Shown here: positions 11,952-20,993 of the stretch, one piece after another
How the letters are laid out: each line of letters begins with the position of its first letter
Numbering within the stretch: the stretch's first letter is position 1
Assembly (NCBI GenBank): GCA_039619475.1
Contig: CM077115.1
Coordinates: forward strand, 419,996,557 to 420,060,556
DNA length: 64,000 nucleotides
DNA from: Icerya purchasi
Taxonomy: Eukaryota > Arthropoda > Insecta > Hemiptera > Monophlebidae
Direction: 5' to 3'
Position numbers and translations under genes: made by a program
Notes under the pieces: model-generated
Told to the model about the DNA's origin: nothing
Seen by the model: only the letters and a program-made list of their open reading frames with translations
The model's database searches: none

Positions 11952-12599
11952 TTACAAAATTTTGATTCTATTATACAAAGTGACGTCCCTTTCCTTCTTT
12001 GGGACCAACCGGCGCTTTAACATGTACCTTGGTCGTCGTCTGGACATTGTGGTAAATCCACCCGGCATGCAGGCTATATCGTTCGGTCCAATTCTAGCTA
12101 GTGGAGTAGGAACGATCGTTGGCTGCCATTGACACGGAACTTTCATCTCACTAGTTGTCAGCAAGATCGGTTTGATTCTGTGACACGATATTTGTTCAAC
12201 TGATGGTGTAGGGAAGGTGTTAGTAAGCACGTTCCAGAGTGGATTATTATGCATTGTTTTATTCTTCTTGAAGGAAAATGGGCGAGGCCCATCTGTGATT
12301 TCTGCTGCAGGGCTATGATCCATTGCTGGAAAACAATCGTGAACAGTTGATTTCTTTTTGGTCACCGGATCGGCATATTCAGCTTTTGTTGAAGTCATAT
12401 GCATGAACTGATCAACAGACAAAACGTTATTCTTCACTTCTACAGAATCGTCCGATTTCCAAAGCTCCTTTGCACTTTTCTCCAATTCTTCGCCTATAAT
12501 TGGAGTGCTTTCTAACATATTCTTTCCAGGACCAGGTGATATGCAAAGTTCCTGTTCGACACATTTGCTCGTACATATGTCACATGGTTTACTGGACAT
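11952..12599 (-). CDS. Unrecognised 215-residue ORF, possible host gene or exon
   Basis: This is one of the few longer frames without transposon motifs. It starts MSSKPCDICTSKCVEQELC, a Cys-rich N-terminus with paired C-x-x-C and a further Cys every few residues. A mixed hydrophilic middle follows (about residues 30-110), then a strongly basic C-terminus with SRRRPRYMLKRRLVPKKER. I do not recognise the family. Upstream in the same frame 48 more codons are open, closed by a single TAA at 12612-12614 only four codons before the Met. That suggests either a pseudogene with a stop or an exon boundary. Composition is balanced and unlike the Lys/Asn/Phe-rich chance frames nearby. It could be a host protein, a decayed gene, or an unknown element protein. 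Confidence 0.4.
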   Translation of the reverse strand: MSSKPCDICTSKCVEQELCISPGPGKNMLESTPIIGEELEKSAKELWKSDDSVEVKNNVLSVDQFMHMTSTKAEYADPVTKKKSTVHDCFPAMDHSPAAEITDGPRPFSFKKNKTMHNNPLWNVLTNTFPTPSVEQISCHRIKPILLTTSEMKVPCQWQPTIVPTPLARIGPNDIACMPGGFTTMSRRRPRYMLKRRLVPKKERDVTLYNRIKIL

Positions 12600-12754
12600 T
12601 TCGCATTGAGGTTAAGCAATATTATGTGATATATCACCCAGGTCTGAGGAAGTAAATGCTGCTACAATCGGATCCTTTCCAATTAAACTGCCTTTTGAAT
12701 CCATTTTCTGTCTGGGGCCAGTGGTTCCGGCTGTACATAATCCCACTTTCTTTG

Positions 12755-12946
12755 TTACTTCTTAACCCTTTGGTCTTTTTTCTTTTTCCGTTCCATTAAT
12801 ATCATAGTAAGTTGTAAAGCTTGCTCAGTGAGGTTCCGAACCATCTCTTTTAATTCTTGCATTTCGTTTCGTCTCTCGTCAACATCTTTTGAATCCGACT
12901 CCTTCGGTTTTTTACTCGTGGTCATCCGTGTTCCCATGATTGACAA
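12755..12946 (-). CDS. Small Lys/Glu-rich coiled-coil-like ORF upstream of the 215-residue ORF
   Basis: 63 residues, with a heptad-like central part (RRNEMQELKEMVRNLTEQA) and a basic tail. It lies on the same strand as, and just upstream of, the 215-residue ORF at 11952-12599, in a different frame; a third open stretch (12759-12615) lies between them. It could be an upstream exon or fragment of the same gene, separated by an intron or by indels. No recognised family. Confidence 0.25.
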   Translation of the reverse strand: MSIMGTRMTTSKKPKESDSKDVDERRNEMQELKEMVRNLTEQALQLTMILMERKKKKDQRVKK

Positions 12947-14088
12947 ATTTTTTACTATTAATGCACTAATTAAATTTTATATTACTTTTATTGGGGAGTG
13001 TGGTTGGATGTATGTTGAATATTCCAAGGAATAAAAATTTCAAAAAATAAAAAATAAAAATAAAATAAAAAACCTTCAAATAAGGGGATTTCCCCTCCCC
13101 ATATGGATAATTTTCAAAATATAGGACAATTACCCGTGACTGGCAAGGCAAAACACAAATTATAGTAAATTATAACATTTAGAATAAAACTATATATATA
13201 TATATATATATATATCTATAATGCATACATGTATATAAGGAGAGCATAATAAATTTTATTTTTGCACATTTTGTTTTTACATCATTTATATATAAAAAAT
13301 AAAACAAAGTTAGAACATAATAAAATCAAAAAAAAAACTTCCGATAAGACTTCCCATGTATCGTAAAGTTACTCTTACTTTTAAAAGAACTCTTAAATGT
13401 ACGTGTAATTTTTTAATTCTAATATTGTTGACAAAAAAATGATTTTAAATTTCTTTTAAATAAATCCGATAATATAATTTTATTTACAATTGTATTAATA
13501 TAGTTTAGATTTGTGTATTAATATTTAAACTATATCTAGTTTATATGCTAGACACTTTAGTTGTTTTTTTAAATTGATCAATAAACACAAATAAAACAAA
13601 GAATTTATAGTTCATCATGTTAGTTCCATTTATGGGACTATTTTCAAGTTTCATATGATTTAATGTAAGTTGTCATACAAATTAATAAAAAAAGATTTTA
13701 AATGTAAATAAGTAACTGATGTTACTAAATATTCTTCAATAATTAAATAGAAAAAACTATTAACTTTCGAATTAAAGTGTAAGCCAACCGGACGAACTAG
13801 TGTACTGAACTAGACAGAGGAAAATGAACTAACGTAATCTTTATCGGAATATATATATATATGTATATATAGTTTTACATCTATGATTTATAATGCTAGA
13901 TCTATTTAATAGTTGCGTTTACGTTAAAATCTATAAAAATCAAATGCCGTTTAACATCGATGTTCTTTTTGTTAACAATGTATATTTTACATTTTCTAAT
14001 GTCGAAATAATTCCAATATCATATCATTAATACTTATAATCAATTTCGGTATTTAAATTTGAAATATTTAATTAATGTAGTAAAATTA
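12947..14088. other. Gene-free AT-rich stretch with (TA)n
   Basis: Mostly A/T, with a (TA)n run at about 13191-13215 and a second TA-rich block at 13849-13870. No coding signal, no recognised element ends. Confidence 0.6.
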
Positions 14089-14096
14089 TAAACACT

Positions 14097-15226
14097 CAGG
14101 CCCGTGCCCAGAATTTTGGAAAGGGGGGGGGGGGGGGGGGGGGGTGACATTTTTCTTTGTAAATTTATTCTATAAATAACAATACATTTTTCACTAATAT
14201 TCGTACTATTAATAATTTCCATCATTTTGAATTATATGTATTAATAATTCACATAAATGAATTACCCCCCATATGAACATTAATAAAAATTACATACGTT
14301 ATTAATTATACTCGTAATAAAAAATTTTGCATAACATATTAATGAAGTACCTAAAAGGCTTGGAGGAAGCACATTATAACAAAGCGAAATGAGTTGAACA
14401 TCAAGCTGCGGCAACTGTACTGGCTGTTGGGTAAGAGATCAATAGTATCTCTTGAAAACAAGTTGCTTCTTTATAAGAAAATTCCTCAACCGGTCTGGCA
14501 ATACGGCTGCCAGTTATGGGGCTGTGCCAAAAACAGCAACATTTCAATTATGCAAAGAGTGCAGAATAAGCTACTTTACGCATGATCATCTCTGCTCCAT
14601 GGTACATAACCAACATCACGATCCATGAAGATCTTGGAGTTCAATTTGTAAAGAATGTAAAATAGAAACTGCTGCCCGAAGATATGCTGCCAGATTGAAA
14701 GAACACATCCTAATAGTACAGCAAAAGAACTGCTGAGTATCCCAAGCGAGGGACGTAGGCTGAATAGGAAACGACCTCAAGATCTCTTATAAATTAAAAA
14801 TGTATAAATAATATGTGTGTGTGCTGATGTGTGAGGGTGTATGTGCGTGTGCGTGTGTGATGGTATGTATGCGTCCATGAGAATGCAAAAATATGTGTGT
14901 ATGCATTTTGTATACACATATATAAGTTAATTTTAGCACCCTTCACTGGTTGGGTTGCTTATTCATGTCATTTTAACTTATTCCATAGATTACCAAATAG
15001 TTGATAAGACTAGGTGTAAAATAGCAAGATATATATAAAAAAAAAAAAAAAAAAAAATATGGAGCATATTTTTTCTTTTTTCTTTTAAGAGTACGTAAGA
15101 ACATCCTAAAAAATCATCAATATTTATTTTAAATTTGTGATTTTTTTCAGATTTTTGTAGGTTTATAATAACTATTTCAGTTCTCATGGGAGGGGGTTAC
15201 CCCCCCCCCCCGTGGACACGGCCTTG
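14097..15226. mobile_element. hAT-type MITE, interrupted by a nested Jockey 3' end
   Basis: Ends are imperfect inverted repeats: CAGGCCCGTGCCCAGAA on the left, and CAAGGCCGTGTCCACGG for the right end in reverse. The flanks TAAACACT (14089-14096) and TAAACACT (15227-15234) are a perfect 8-bp target duplication, as hAT elements make. Next to each end lies a G or C homopolymer. The internal sequence matches the copy at 33875-34326 through both halves (for example CTATAAATAACAATAC near the left, TGGAGCATATTTTTTC near the right) and has no coding capacity. Between the two halves a Jockey 3' end sits at about 14357-15057; the second copy is continuous across that point. Confidence 0.9.
14357..15057 (+). 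mobile_element. 5'-truncated Jockey LINE inserted in the MITE
   Basis: The frame at 14394-14585 gives LNIKLRQLYWLLGKRS-type sequence followed by SLENKLLLYKK, QYGCQLWGCAKNSNI and MQRVQNKLL, the conserved C-terminal region of Jockey reverse transcriptases. Further C-terminal remnants (IHEDLGVQFV, then ETAARRYAARLKEH) continue in shifting frames to about 14791. A 3' untranslated part with a TG-rich tract (about 14813-14910) and a poly(A) at 15040-15057 completes it. The RT core is absent, as expected for 5' truncation during target-primed reverse transcription. No clear target duplication can be separated from the A-tail. Confidence 0.88.
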
Positions 15227-15234
15227 TAAACACT

Positions 15235-15821
15235 ATATTACAACGAATTAAGTTTGTTTAGATGTTATCGTTTATGTAACATATAATATAATTTCATTTT
15301 ACAATATAAATGAAAATTACGTCTAAAACAAAAGACTTTTATAAAACAGATTTATCGAATGATATTTTATAAATATCAAAAATTATTAAAAGCAACAAAA
15401 ACATAGAACGTTTTTAAATATTTGTTATTGTTGCATTAATAACAATTAACGAAAGAAAACGTAACTACATAGGCGTTTTAAATTGTTGGGTGTAACATAT
15501 TACACAATATTATGATCAAATCTTTTTTATATAAGAAAAAATAAAAAAAAAAACGACATTGCCGTGTAATTAATAATAGAATTTAAAAAAAAATGAAAAT
15601 ATACAAATTAGTTTAAAGAAATTAAATGCACAGCATCAAATCGCGTATAGATCGGTAATTAAGTTTTGTAAAATTTTAATTTAAAAAATAAAATCATCCA
15701 ATCGAATTGTATTTACATCGTTAACCATTTAAATAACATTTATATATTTATATTTTTTCATATATATATTCGTGGATGTTTAATGAAATAAAACGATCGT
15801 AACCACGCTCTGCTACCATTT
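15235..15821. other. Gene-free AT-rich stretch
   Basis: No coding signal and no recognised repeat ends; A/T content is very high. Confidence 0.6.
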
Positions 15822-16017
15822 GTTCGTGCGCAAATGGCTATGTGACAAGCCGCGAGATTTTTACGAAAAAGGAATAAAAAAATTGCCGGAGAGGTGGAAA
15901 AAGTGCGTAGCGTGCGAGGGGGGTTATCTCGAAAAATTGTAAAAAATATGAGCACTGTAAGTATAAAATAAAAATTTTTATGACAAAATTCCGGTTTATA
16001 TTTGAACTACCCTCGTA
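15822..16017 (+). mobile_element. 3' end of a mariner element, plus orientation
   Basis: This is the terminal 190-odd bases of a mariner copy: the last codons of the transposase, the 3' untranslated part and the terminal repeat, ending ...TTTGAACTACCCTCG followed by TA (16016-16017). Positions 15822-15961 are repeated in inverted form in the adjacent minus-strand copy. It keeps a six-G run near 15918 that gives a plausible transposase C-terminus ending in a stop, whereas the inverted copy has five Gs and is frameshifted. Confidence 0.85.
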
Positions 16018-16157
16018 CTTACAGTGCTCATATTTTTTACAATTTTTCGAGATAACCCCCTCGCACGCTACGCACTTTTTCCACCTCTCCGGCAATTTTT
16101 TTATTCCTTTTTCGTAAAAATCTCGCGGCTTGGCACATAGCCATTTGCGCACGAACG
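15822..16157. repeat. 140-bp inverted repeat (mariner tails, 56-bp spacer)
   Basis: Arms 15822-15961 and about 16018-16157 are reverse complements with only about two differences (one G indel, one base change). The spacer 15962-16017 is the mariner 3' terminal region of the left copy. Transcription would give a strong hairpin. Confidence 0.92.
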
Positions 16158-16647
16158 ATTCCACCTCATCGTTGCTGTCGAAACGTTGTCCACCAAGTGC
16201 TTCTTTCAACGGGCCAAACAAATAATAATCACAAGGCGACAAATCTGGACTGTAAGGAGGATGTTCAAGTGTTTCCCAGCCCAATTCGGCCAATGTCTCC
16301 ATCGTGAGCCGAGCGGTGAATTTCTGTTCAAAATTCAGAAGTCTTGGCACCCATCTGGCTGCAATTTTGCGATAACCTAGCCGATCATGAATTATTGTCT
16401 CAATACTAGCTATGCTGATGCCCAATTCGTCGGTCATATCGCGTACACGGACGCGTCGGTCAGCCAAAATGAGTTGTTCGATGGCTTTGACGTGTTCATA
16501 TGTAATGCTGGTTTTTGGGCGCCGCGCATGTGGTATGATTGACACCACTTCACGTCCTTTTCGAAACGCGGAACACCGCTCGTACACTTGAGTTTTGGAG
16601 AGACACTCATCGCCGAACTGTTCGCGTAATTTTCGGTAAATTTCCAC
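15838..16647 (-). pseudogene. mariner transposase, lacking two of three catalytic Asp regions
   Basis: N-terminus: helix-turn-helix region with FGDECLSKTQVYERCSAF and ADRRVRVRDMTDELGIS, then KIAARWVPRLL, all typical of mariner transposases that bind the terminal repeats. At about residue 112-117 the frame jumps straight to TMETLAELGWETLEHPPYSPDLSPCDYYLFG. The segment carrying the first Asp (GDE-W box) and second Asp (HDNARPH box) has been deleted, roughly 130 residues. The third Asp survives in the CDYYLFG block. After KKCVACEG a one-base loss shifts the frame. From there the ORF reads into the inverted repeat, so the last 60-odd residues are antisense of the mariner tail itself. It could bind DNA at most; it cannot cut. 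Confidence 0.9.
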
Positions 16648-16880
16648 GGATTTTACGTCGTCTTTGACTAAAAAACGAATAATGATGCGTTGCGCAATAG
16701 CACTGGTACTTCTTTTTCACTCATGGCTCTAACTACACTAAAAAGTGAGCTTACGCGGTTCTAATTGCTCTACACGCTTCGTAACAAACCGGTCTAACTG
16801 CCAGTGCAACCACTTTTTCCACAATAAATTTTTCGCGCGTTTATTTAAAAATTCCGGTTTATATTTGAACCACTCTCGTA
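16018..16880 (-). mobile_element. mariner element, minus orientation, internally deleted
   Basis: The 5' terminal repeat (minus-strand reading, CGAGAGTGGTTCAAATATAA) ends at 16878 next to a TA target (16879-16880). The transposase frame starts at 16647. The 3' terminal repeat is missing: the copy joins directly to the tail of the plus-strand mariner copy at 16017/16018. Confidence 0.88.
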
Positions 16881-17435
16881 CATAACATAATTTGACATCC
16901 GGCACACATTCGTTGCCGAACGATTAATTAAAAGAATGACTAAACTAACATAAATGAATAAATAAAAGAAATATAATAAAATAACTGAAAATGTATTTTT
17001 CTATTTTATATAATATTTATGATTACCTCATCATATTAATATATTATGTTTTGTCCTGCCCGCCATTAATTAAATTTTAAATCCCTTCAAAACATCCTCG
17101 GTACATCCAACCACACATTATGTGTTTTAATTACACATAATTTTCATTACTTTTACAAAAAACCAAAATATTATTAAATTTAGCACAATTCATATTTTAA
17201 CAACTTCTCCGTTCAACGTTTTTTTGAAAATCTCTTTTAACTTCTATTTCCCCAACCACATTTTCGATCATCATTGTCTCAAAGGAAACAATGATGATCA
17301 TGTGATTGGCATAGACTAATTATTTATATATATATATATTTATTTTTTATTTATTATTATTATTATTATTTTTTATTCATTTTTTTTTATTTATTTATTA
17401 TTATTATTATTATTTATTATTATTATTATTATTAT

Positions 17436-17474
<39 letters not shown>

Positions 17475-17520
17475 CAAATTTTTATTTTCATAATAAAAAA
17501 ATTATTAAAATTTTTAAAAC
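16881..17520. other. Gene-free, microsatellite-rich
   Basis: AT-rich; contains the compound (TA)n/(TTA)n block at 17322-17472 and no coding signal. TCATTGTTTCC and its complement flank a short hairpin near 17270-17300 (ATCATTGTCTCAAAGGAAAC region). Confidence 0.55.
17322..17472. repeat. Compound microsatellite (TA)n / (TTA)n / (TA)n
   Basis: A TA tract, then T-rich and repeated TTA/ATT triplets, then a second TA tract of about 30 bases. Confidence 0.9.
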
Positions 17521-18060
17521 TCATGTGGCGAGTATCTGTCTTGCTACATGGGGAATCTTCACCTAGAGGAAATTAAACGGAAAAAGAAGGGTCAATTGCA
17601 TTTAAATTTGATTGCATATTGTGTTAATAAGAAAGAATAAGTAAGTGGAGAAGGAAAAGACAGAATCAAATGCAATGAGAATAAAAAGCACAATGTTCTA
17701 CACTTATTGAACAAGTGATAACTGTTTCAGAAAACTGGATTTAGTGTGGGGAGAAAGTTAATGAAAAGCGCGAAAGTAAGAAGAAGATAACAGAATATCG
17801 CTTAAGAACGCAGGAAAATAATGGGGACAATAGCAGAAAGGATACAGCAGGAACCTTCGATTAAAAGGATTTAGGCTGAAGAGACAGATTACTTGGAAAA
17901 AGAGGAAACATGAAAATATCCGACTGAACTTTGAACTTTTATATTAGTATAGGTTAGAGAATGTGATTTTTCTCAAGGAAGAAAACGGAAATAAACCGAA
18001 AGTTGCAGACAAGGAATCAGCCTCTTTGCTACCAAAGACGCAGGAATGGCTAGGGACTTC
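17521..18060 (-). mobile_element. Degenerate I-type LINE 3' end
   Basis: On the minus strand, rc of about 18000-18055 reads PSHSCVFGSKEADSLSA, the last RNase H motif (PSH-x-x-x-x-G-x-E-ADSLA) of the LINE family at 38404-41484. Downstream, purine-rich plus-strand DNA corresponds to the Phe/Leu/Ser-rich C-terminal region. Near the end the minus strand has a GGGTGAAGATTCCCC block, comparable with the 3' motif (GGGTCAAnGnCC) of better copies. Frames are heavily broken. Confidence 0.55.
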
Positions 18061-18298
18061 CTTCTATTGAATCTCCTAGCCGGAGGTTGAGATAATTTAG
18101 ACTTTCTGGAACCTTTTCATCTGATTTTTGCTCTAAATGGAAAATTTTCGCGCTCCATAAAAAAAAAAAAAAAAATAAGAAACAATTTTTCCTAGTTTCG
18201 GACGAGGTGAAAATGAAGAAAATCAAGTGGAAAACACGGAAACAATCGATGAAACTAAAAATAACGTACAGATTCGGAAAAATTTCTTTACATATAAA

Positions 18299-18707
18299 AC
18301 TTACACATTTTTGCACTCAGAGAGTAACTATTGTATCTTTCATTTATATCCGGTATATAATCGCGAACACGGCTATTTAATATGTAACTACATGAAACAT
18401 CTGCTAATCCGGCAAACACGTTCAACATTTTTTGGAGAAGCGGGTCGCCGGTTACATCTACAGGATCTGGTATGCTATCTGATTTTATTACCGGTATAGG
18501 CGGATCTTCCTGCATGGAATTATTGAAACAATTGCAAAGGAACATCAGAATATAAAATAAGCGTACCATTTTGATCATTACCAGCGAGGCGGAATTCCGA
18601 ATGTGCAGACAATTTAAGCACTTTCGAACGTCCAACTGAAGGATGCTTTCAACTAGTATCTGTTTCGGTTGAATAAGCTCTTTGCATTTGTTCATGCAGT
18701 CTGGCAT
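18299..18707 (-). CDS. Possible first exon of a secreted protein (unrecognised)
   Basis: The frame opens at 18707, but a more plausible start is the Met at 18569 (or three codons earlier). From there MVRLFYILMFLCNCF forms a signal-peptide-like hydrophobic stretch after a basic residue. An acidic, Pro-rich segment follows (EDPPIPVIKSDSIPDPVDV), then a more ordered part (DPLLQKMLNVFAGLADVSC, RVRDYIPDINERY). Just before the frame closes, GTAAGT (18304 down to 18299) matches the consensus 5' splice donor, so the coding exon would end at 18305. I do not recognise the protein and see no transposon motif. I could not locate the next exon. A chance ORF remains possible. Confidence 0.35.
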
Positions 18708-19070
18708 ACGTTTTTTTCATTATAATGACGTAATTAGTTTTTCACACAAAAAACAGTGCTAACCGAACATGTACCAGTAACGTGGTACGGCAAAATTGCT
18801 TATTTTCCGAACATAAATTGTTCATGAAAAAATTCGTTAACGTAAGAGACAATTATTATTCGCGTATTGTATTTTCATGTGTGGGATGTTTTTATTTCTA
18901 AGCCGGCCGAGTTAATTGACGCGCGCCTAACTCCGAAAAAAGAGCAATACATTAATTTGCATTGCCGAAGTTTAGTTTAAACGAAGTTTCTTTTTATCGT
19001 GTAAAAATAAAGTTTCCCATCTCGCTTTGTTCCATAGGAAGTTTCTGATAATAACAGAAGTAGCAAAATA
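18708..19070. other. Gene-free stretch
   Basis: Upstream of the candidate secreted-protein exon; no coding signal. I cannot identify a promoter element with confidence. Confidence 0.5.
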
Positions 19071-19319
19071 ATGGGAAATCCGGTTAAGCGATGTTGCTCA
19101 GATTTCTCGCTAGATGGCCAGTCTTACAGTATTGTTAAAATGACAACACTAAACACTACAAATGAAATAGATAAATATATTAAATATTTTAATTATATAA
19201 TACTGTCCGCGGCAAAAAATCGCATGCCGTTAAAATCTACGAATAAAGTAACGAGCGAAATATCGAGCAATAGAGCAACCTTAATTAAAATTAAAAACTT
19301 TATTAGGAAGGAAAAGTAA
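19071..19319 (+). pseudogene. Possible LINE linker fragment
   Basis: 82 codons including ATG 19071. The stretch EIDKYIKYFNYIILSAAKNRMP resembles the segment between endonuclease and RT of Jockey-type LINEs, where an acidic helix precedes an IxxAAxxxxP motif. No catalytic motif is present. A Jockey RT relic on the same strand lies 600 bases downstream, which supports the reading. Low certainty. Confidence 0.35.
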
Positions 19320-19507
19320 GAAATAACATCTCAGAGTCATATATAAAACAATGTACAATCATATATGTATATGTAAACTTCGAAACAAAATTAATGCAAT
19401 CGCCAGACACAAGAGTTTCATAAAATTTTAAGTGTCAGTAGTATGTGCTTTATTCTTCTATGTTTATATTTCTTGTATCTAAAATTTCCACGTGTTCTCC
19501 TGTAATT

Positions 19508-19558
19508 TTATTTTTATTTTTTTTTTTTTTTGGGCGTCGAAAATTCAACCCATCGACA
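19508..19558 (-). mobile_element. 51-bp poly(A)-tailed retro-insertion with 13-bp target duplication
   Basis: TTCTCCTGTAATT occurs at 19495-19507 and again at 19559-19571. Between them, on the minus strand, lies GATGGGTTGAATTTTCGACG followed by a poly(A)-rich tail. The GGGTTGAA...CGACGCCC block resembles the 3' end of the I-type LINE family (GGGTCAAnGnCC...CGAC). I read it as an extremely 5'-truncated LINE insertion. Confidence 0.75.
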
Positions 19559-19899
19559 TTCTCCTGTAATTATTTTTCCGGAATGTACCGTATTTTTAAA
19601 TATTCACGTATATAGTGTTGATGTTAGTGTATCGTGGTTTATTTAGTACTATATTCGTAGACAGTGATTTTGAATTCTTTGAAGTACCTGAAAAAAATAA
19701 TTTAACTGCTAGATGACGAAATTATTACTGCATGTAATATTTTGGGAGCGATGATTTATTTATAGATAATAGGATTTTATTTTCAGGTGTTAAATGCGAT
19801 TTTCTATTAAAGTGTACGGGTATGGACAACAAATCTTTTCCTGAGAGTTTTTATAAATCAAGGTTTATCTACACATAATCATTCAATGAACATCAGAAG

Positions 19900-20140
19900 A
19901 ACTATAAATTAGTACTAAATAATTACGTAACTGCAAGGAAGTTAATGAAAAGCCTAAAAAACAATAATACCATAGGACATAACGAAAAAATTAGCATTAA
20001 AAAGAACTTCCCAACCACAGCAAAAATGGCTCTCGTGTGCTTATTCAACTCATGTTTTAGATTATATGCTATTTTCCGTTACAATGGAAAGTCTCGCAGA
20101 CAGTATGCCTAAGCCCGGTAAGGATTACAACTAACTAAAA
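19900..20140 (+). mobile_element. Degenerate Jockey RT fragment
   Basis: Across frames the plus strand reads LPTTAKMALVCLFNSCFRL, then CYFPLQWKVSQTV, then MPKPGKD. This is the Jockey RT sequence around LPxxAxxxLxxIFNxxLRLxYFPxxWKxxxxxxxxKPGKD. The first part continues from a diverged KNNNTIGHNEKIS (the KAPGxDxI motif). At least two frameshifts lie within 80 bases. Confidence 0.65.
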
Positions 20141-20372
20141 TCTGTGATAAAATTACCGGCAATTTCAATCTAAACAAACATACAGCAGCATTATAGATAT
20201 CTAAAAATATCTTCTAACACTCTAAGATGGATAGAAGGTACAATATTTAAACTAATTCAACTAAAGTATCCTTATTCTTTAATATGTGTAGCGAAATCAT
20301 ATCTTTTAAACAGAAATCGATAATAAGCTGCGGTTGAGTTGTGTAAATTTAATTAATCAAATTAGTATATAC

Positions 20373-20420
20373 GCCCGCGTTTTTCAATCTTTTTGCCGCG
20401 CGACACAGCACGTATTCCCT
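20373..20420 (+). mobile_element. Possible hAT terminal remnant
   Basis: CGCGTTTTTCAATCTTTTTGCC followed by a GCGCGACACA block has the style of hAT ends (G-TTTxxCAAxCTTTTTxxC then G/C-rich). The other end was not found. Weak. Confidence 0.2.
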
Positions 20421-20509
20421 TGATTTATAGAAGTGGAAATAATTTACAAATTATATTTATTAAAATTAACATACAGTGCGATTTACGATGGCTCTTTGTT
20501 ATTGTTGCT

Positions 20510-20993
20510 TTAATTGATCCATCAATCCTTGCTTGAACGAAATTTGTTGAACTAACGCGCGGGCGGTTTCTAAACTTTTATTCAAAATAATCGCTGGTGG
20601 AAATCTAGTGTAAATAAGTTGTTGCAGATGAAAGTAACTAAAGTGTTGACTATGTGTACGCGCAAATTCTAACACACCGGGTTTTGCATTCCTACCGGTC
20701 TTTTAAGTATACGTGATAATGGGAGTCGACCAAGCCACGAAATCTTTCACTGCCCTATATGTAGAGAAACGACCTCCCATTTTCTGATCTTGGCACTCTT
20801 GTTTTAACATTACATGCTGACGTAAAATGAAAGTATCCGGTGACTGTAACGATTTCGAGCGCGTGCAAGTTTCTGATGGAAAAGGATACAAAGGAAAAAA
20901 CGTTGAAAGACAAGCAGATAAAGAAAAAACTTTAACGGTGAAGGGTACGGAAATAAGGGGGGAATAATATTTGAGGAGGAAATGAAAAGACAT
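20510..20993 (-). pseudogene. Unrecognised open frame with one internal TAA
   Basis: The minus-strand frame starts at 20993, runs 96 codons to a TAA at about 20703, and continues in phase for another 60-odd codons to a TAA near 20510. Such length with a single stop in AT-rich DNA is unusual. Legible parts include LKQECQDQKMGGRFSTYRAV before the stop, and LEFARTHSQHFSYFHLQQL with SLETARALVQQISFKQGL after it. I do not recognise the family. It lies beside a possible hAT end, so it may be element-encoded. Confidence 0.3.
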
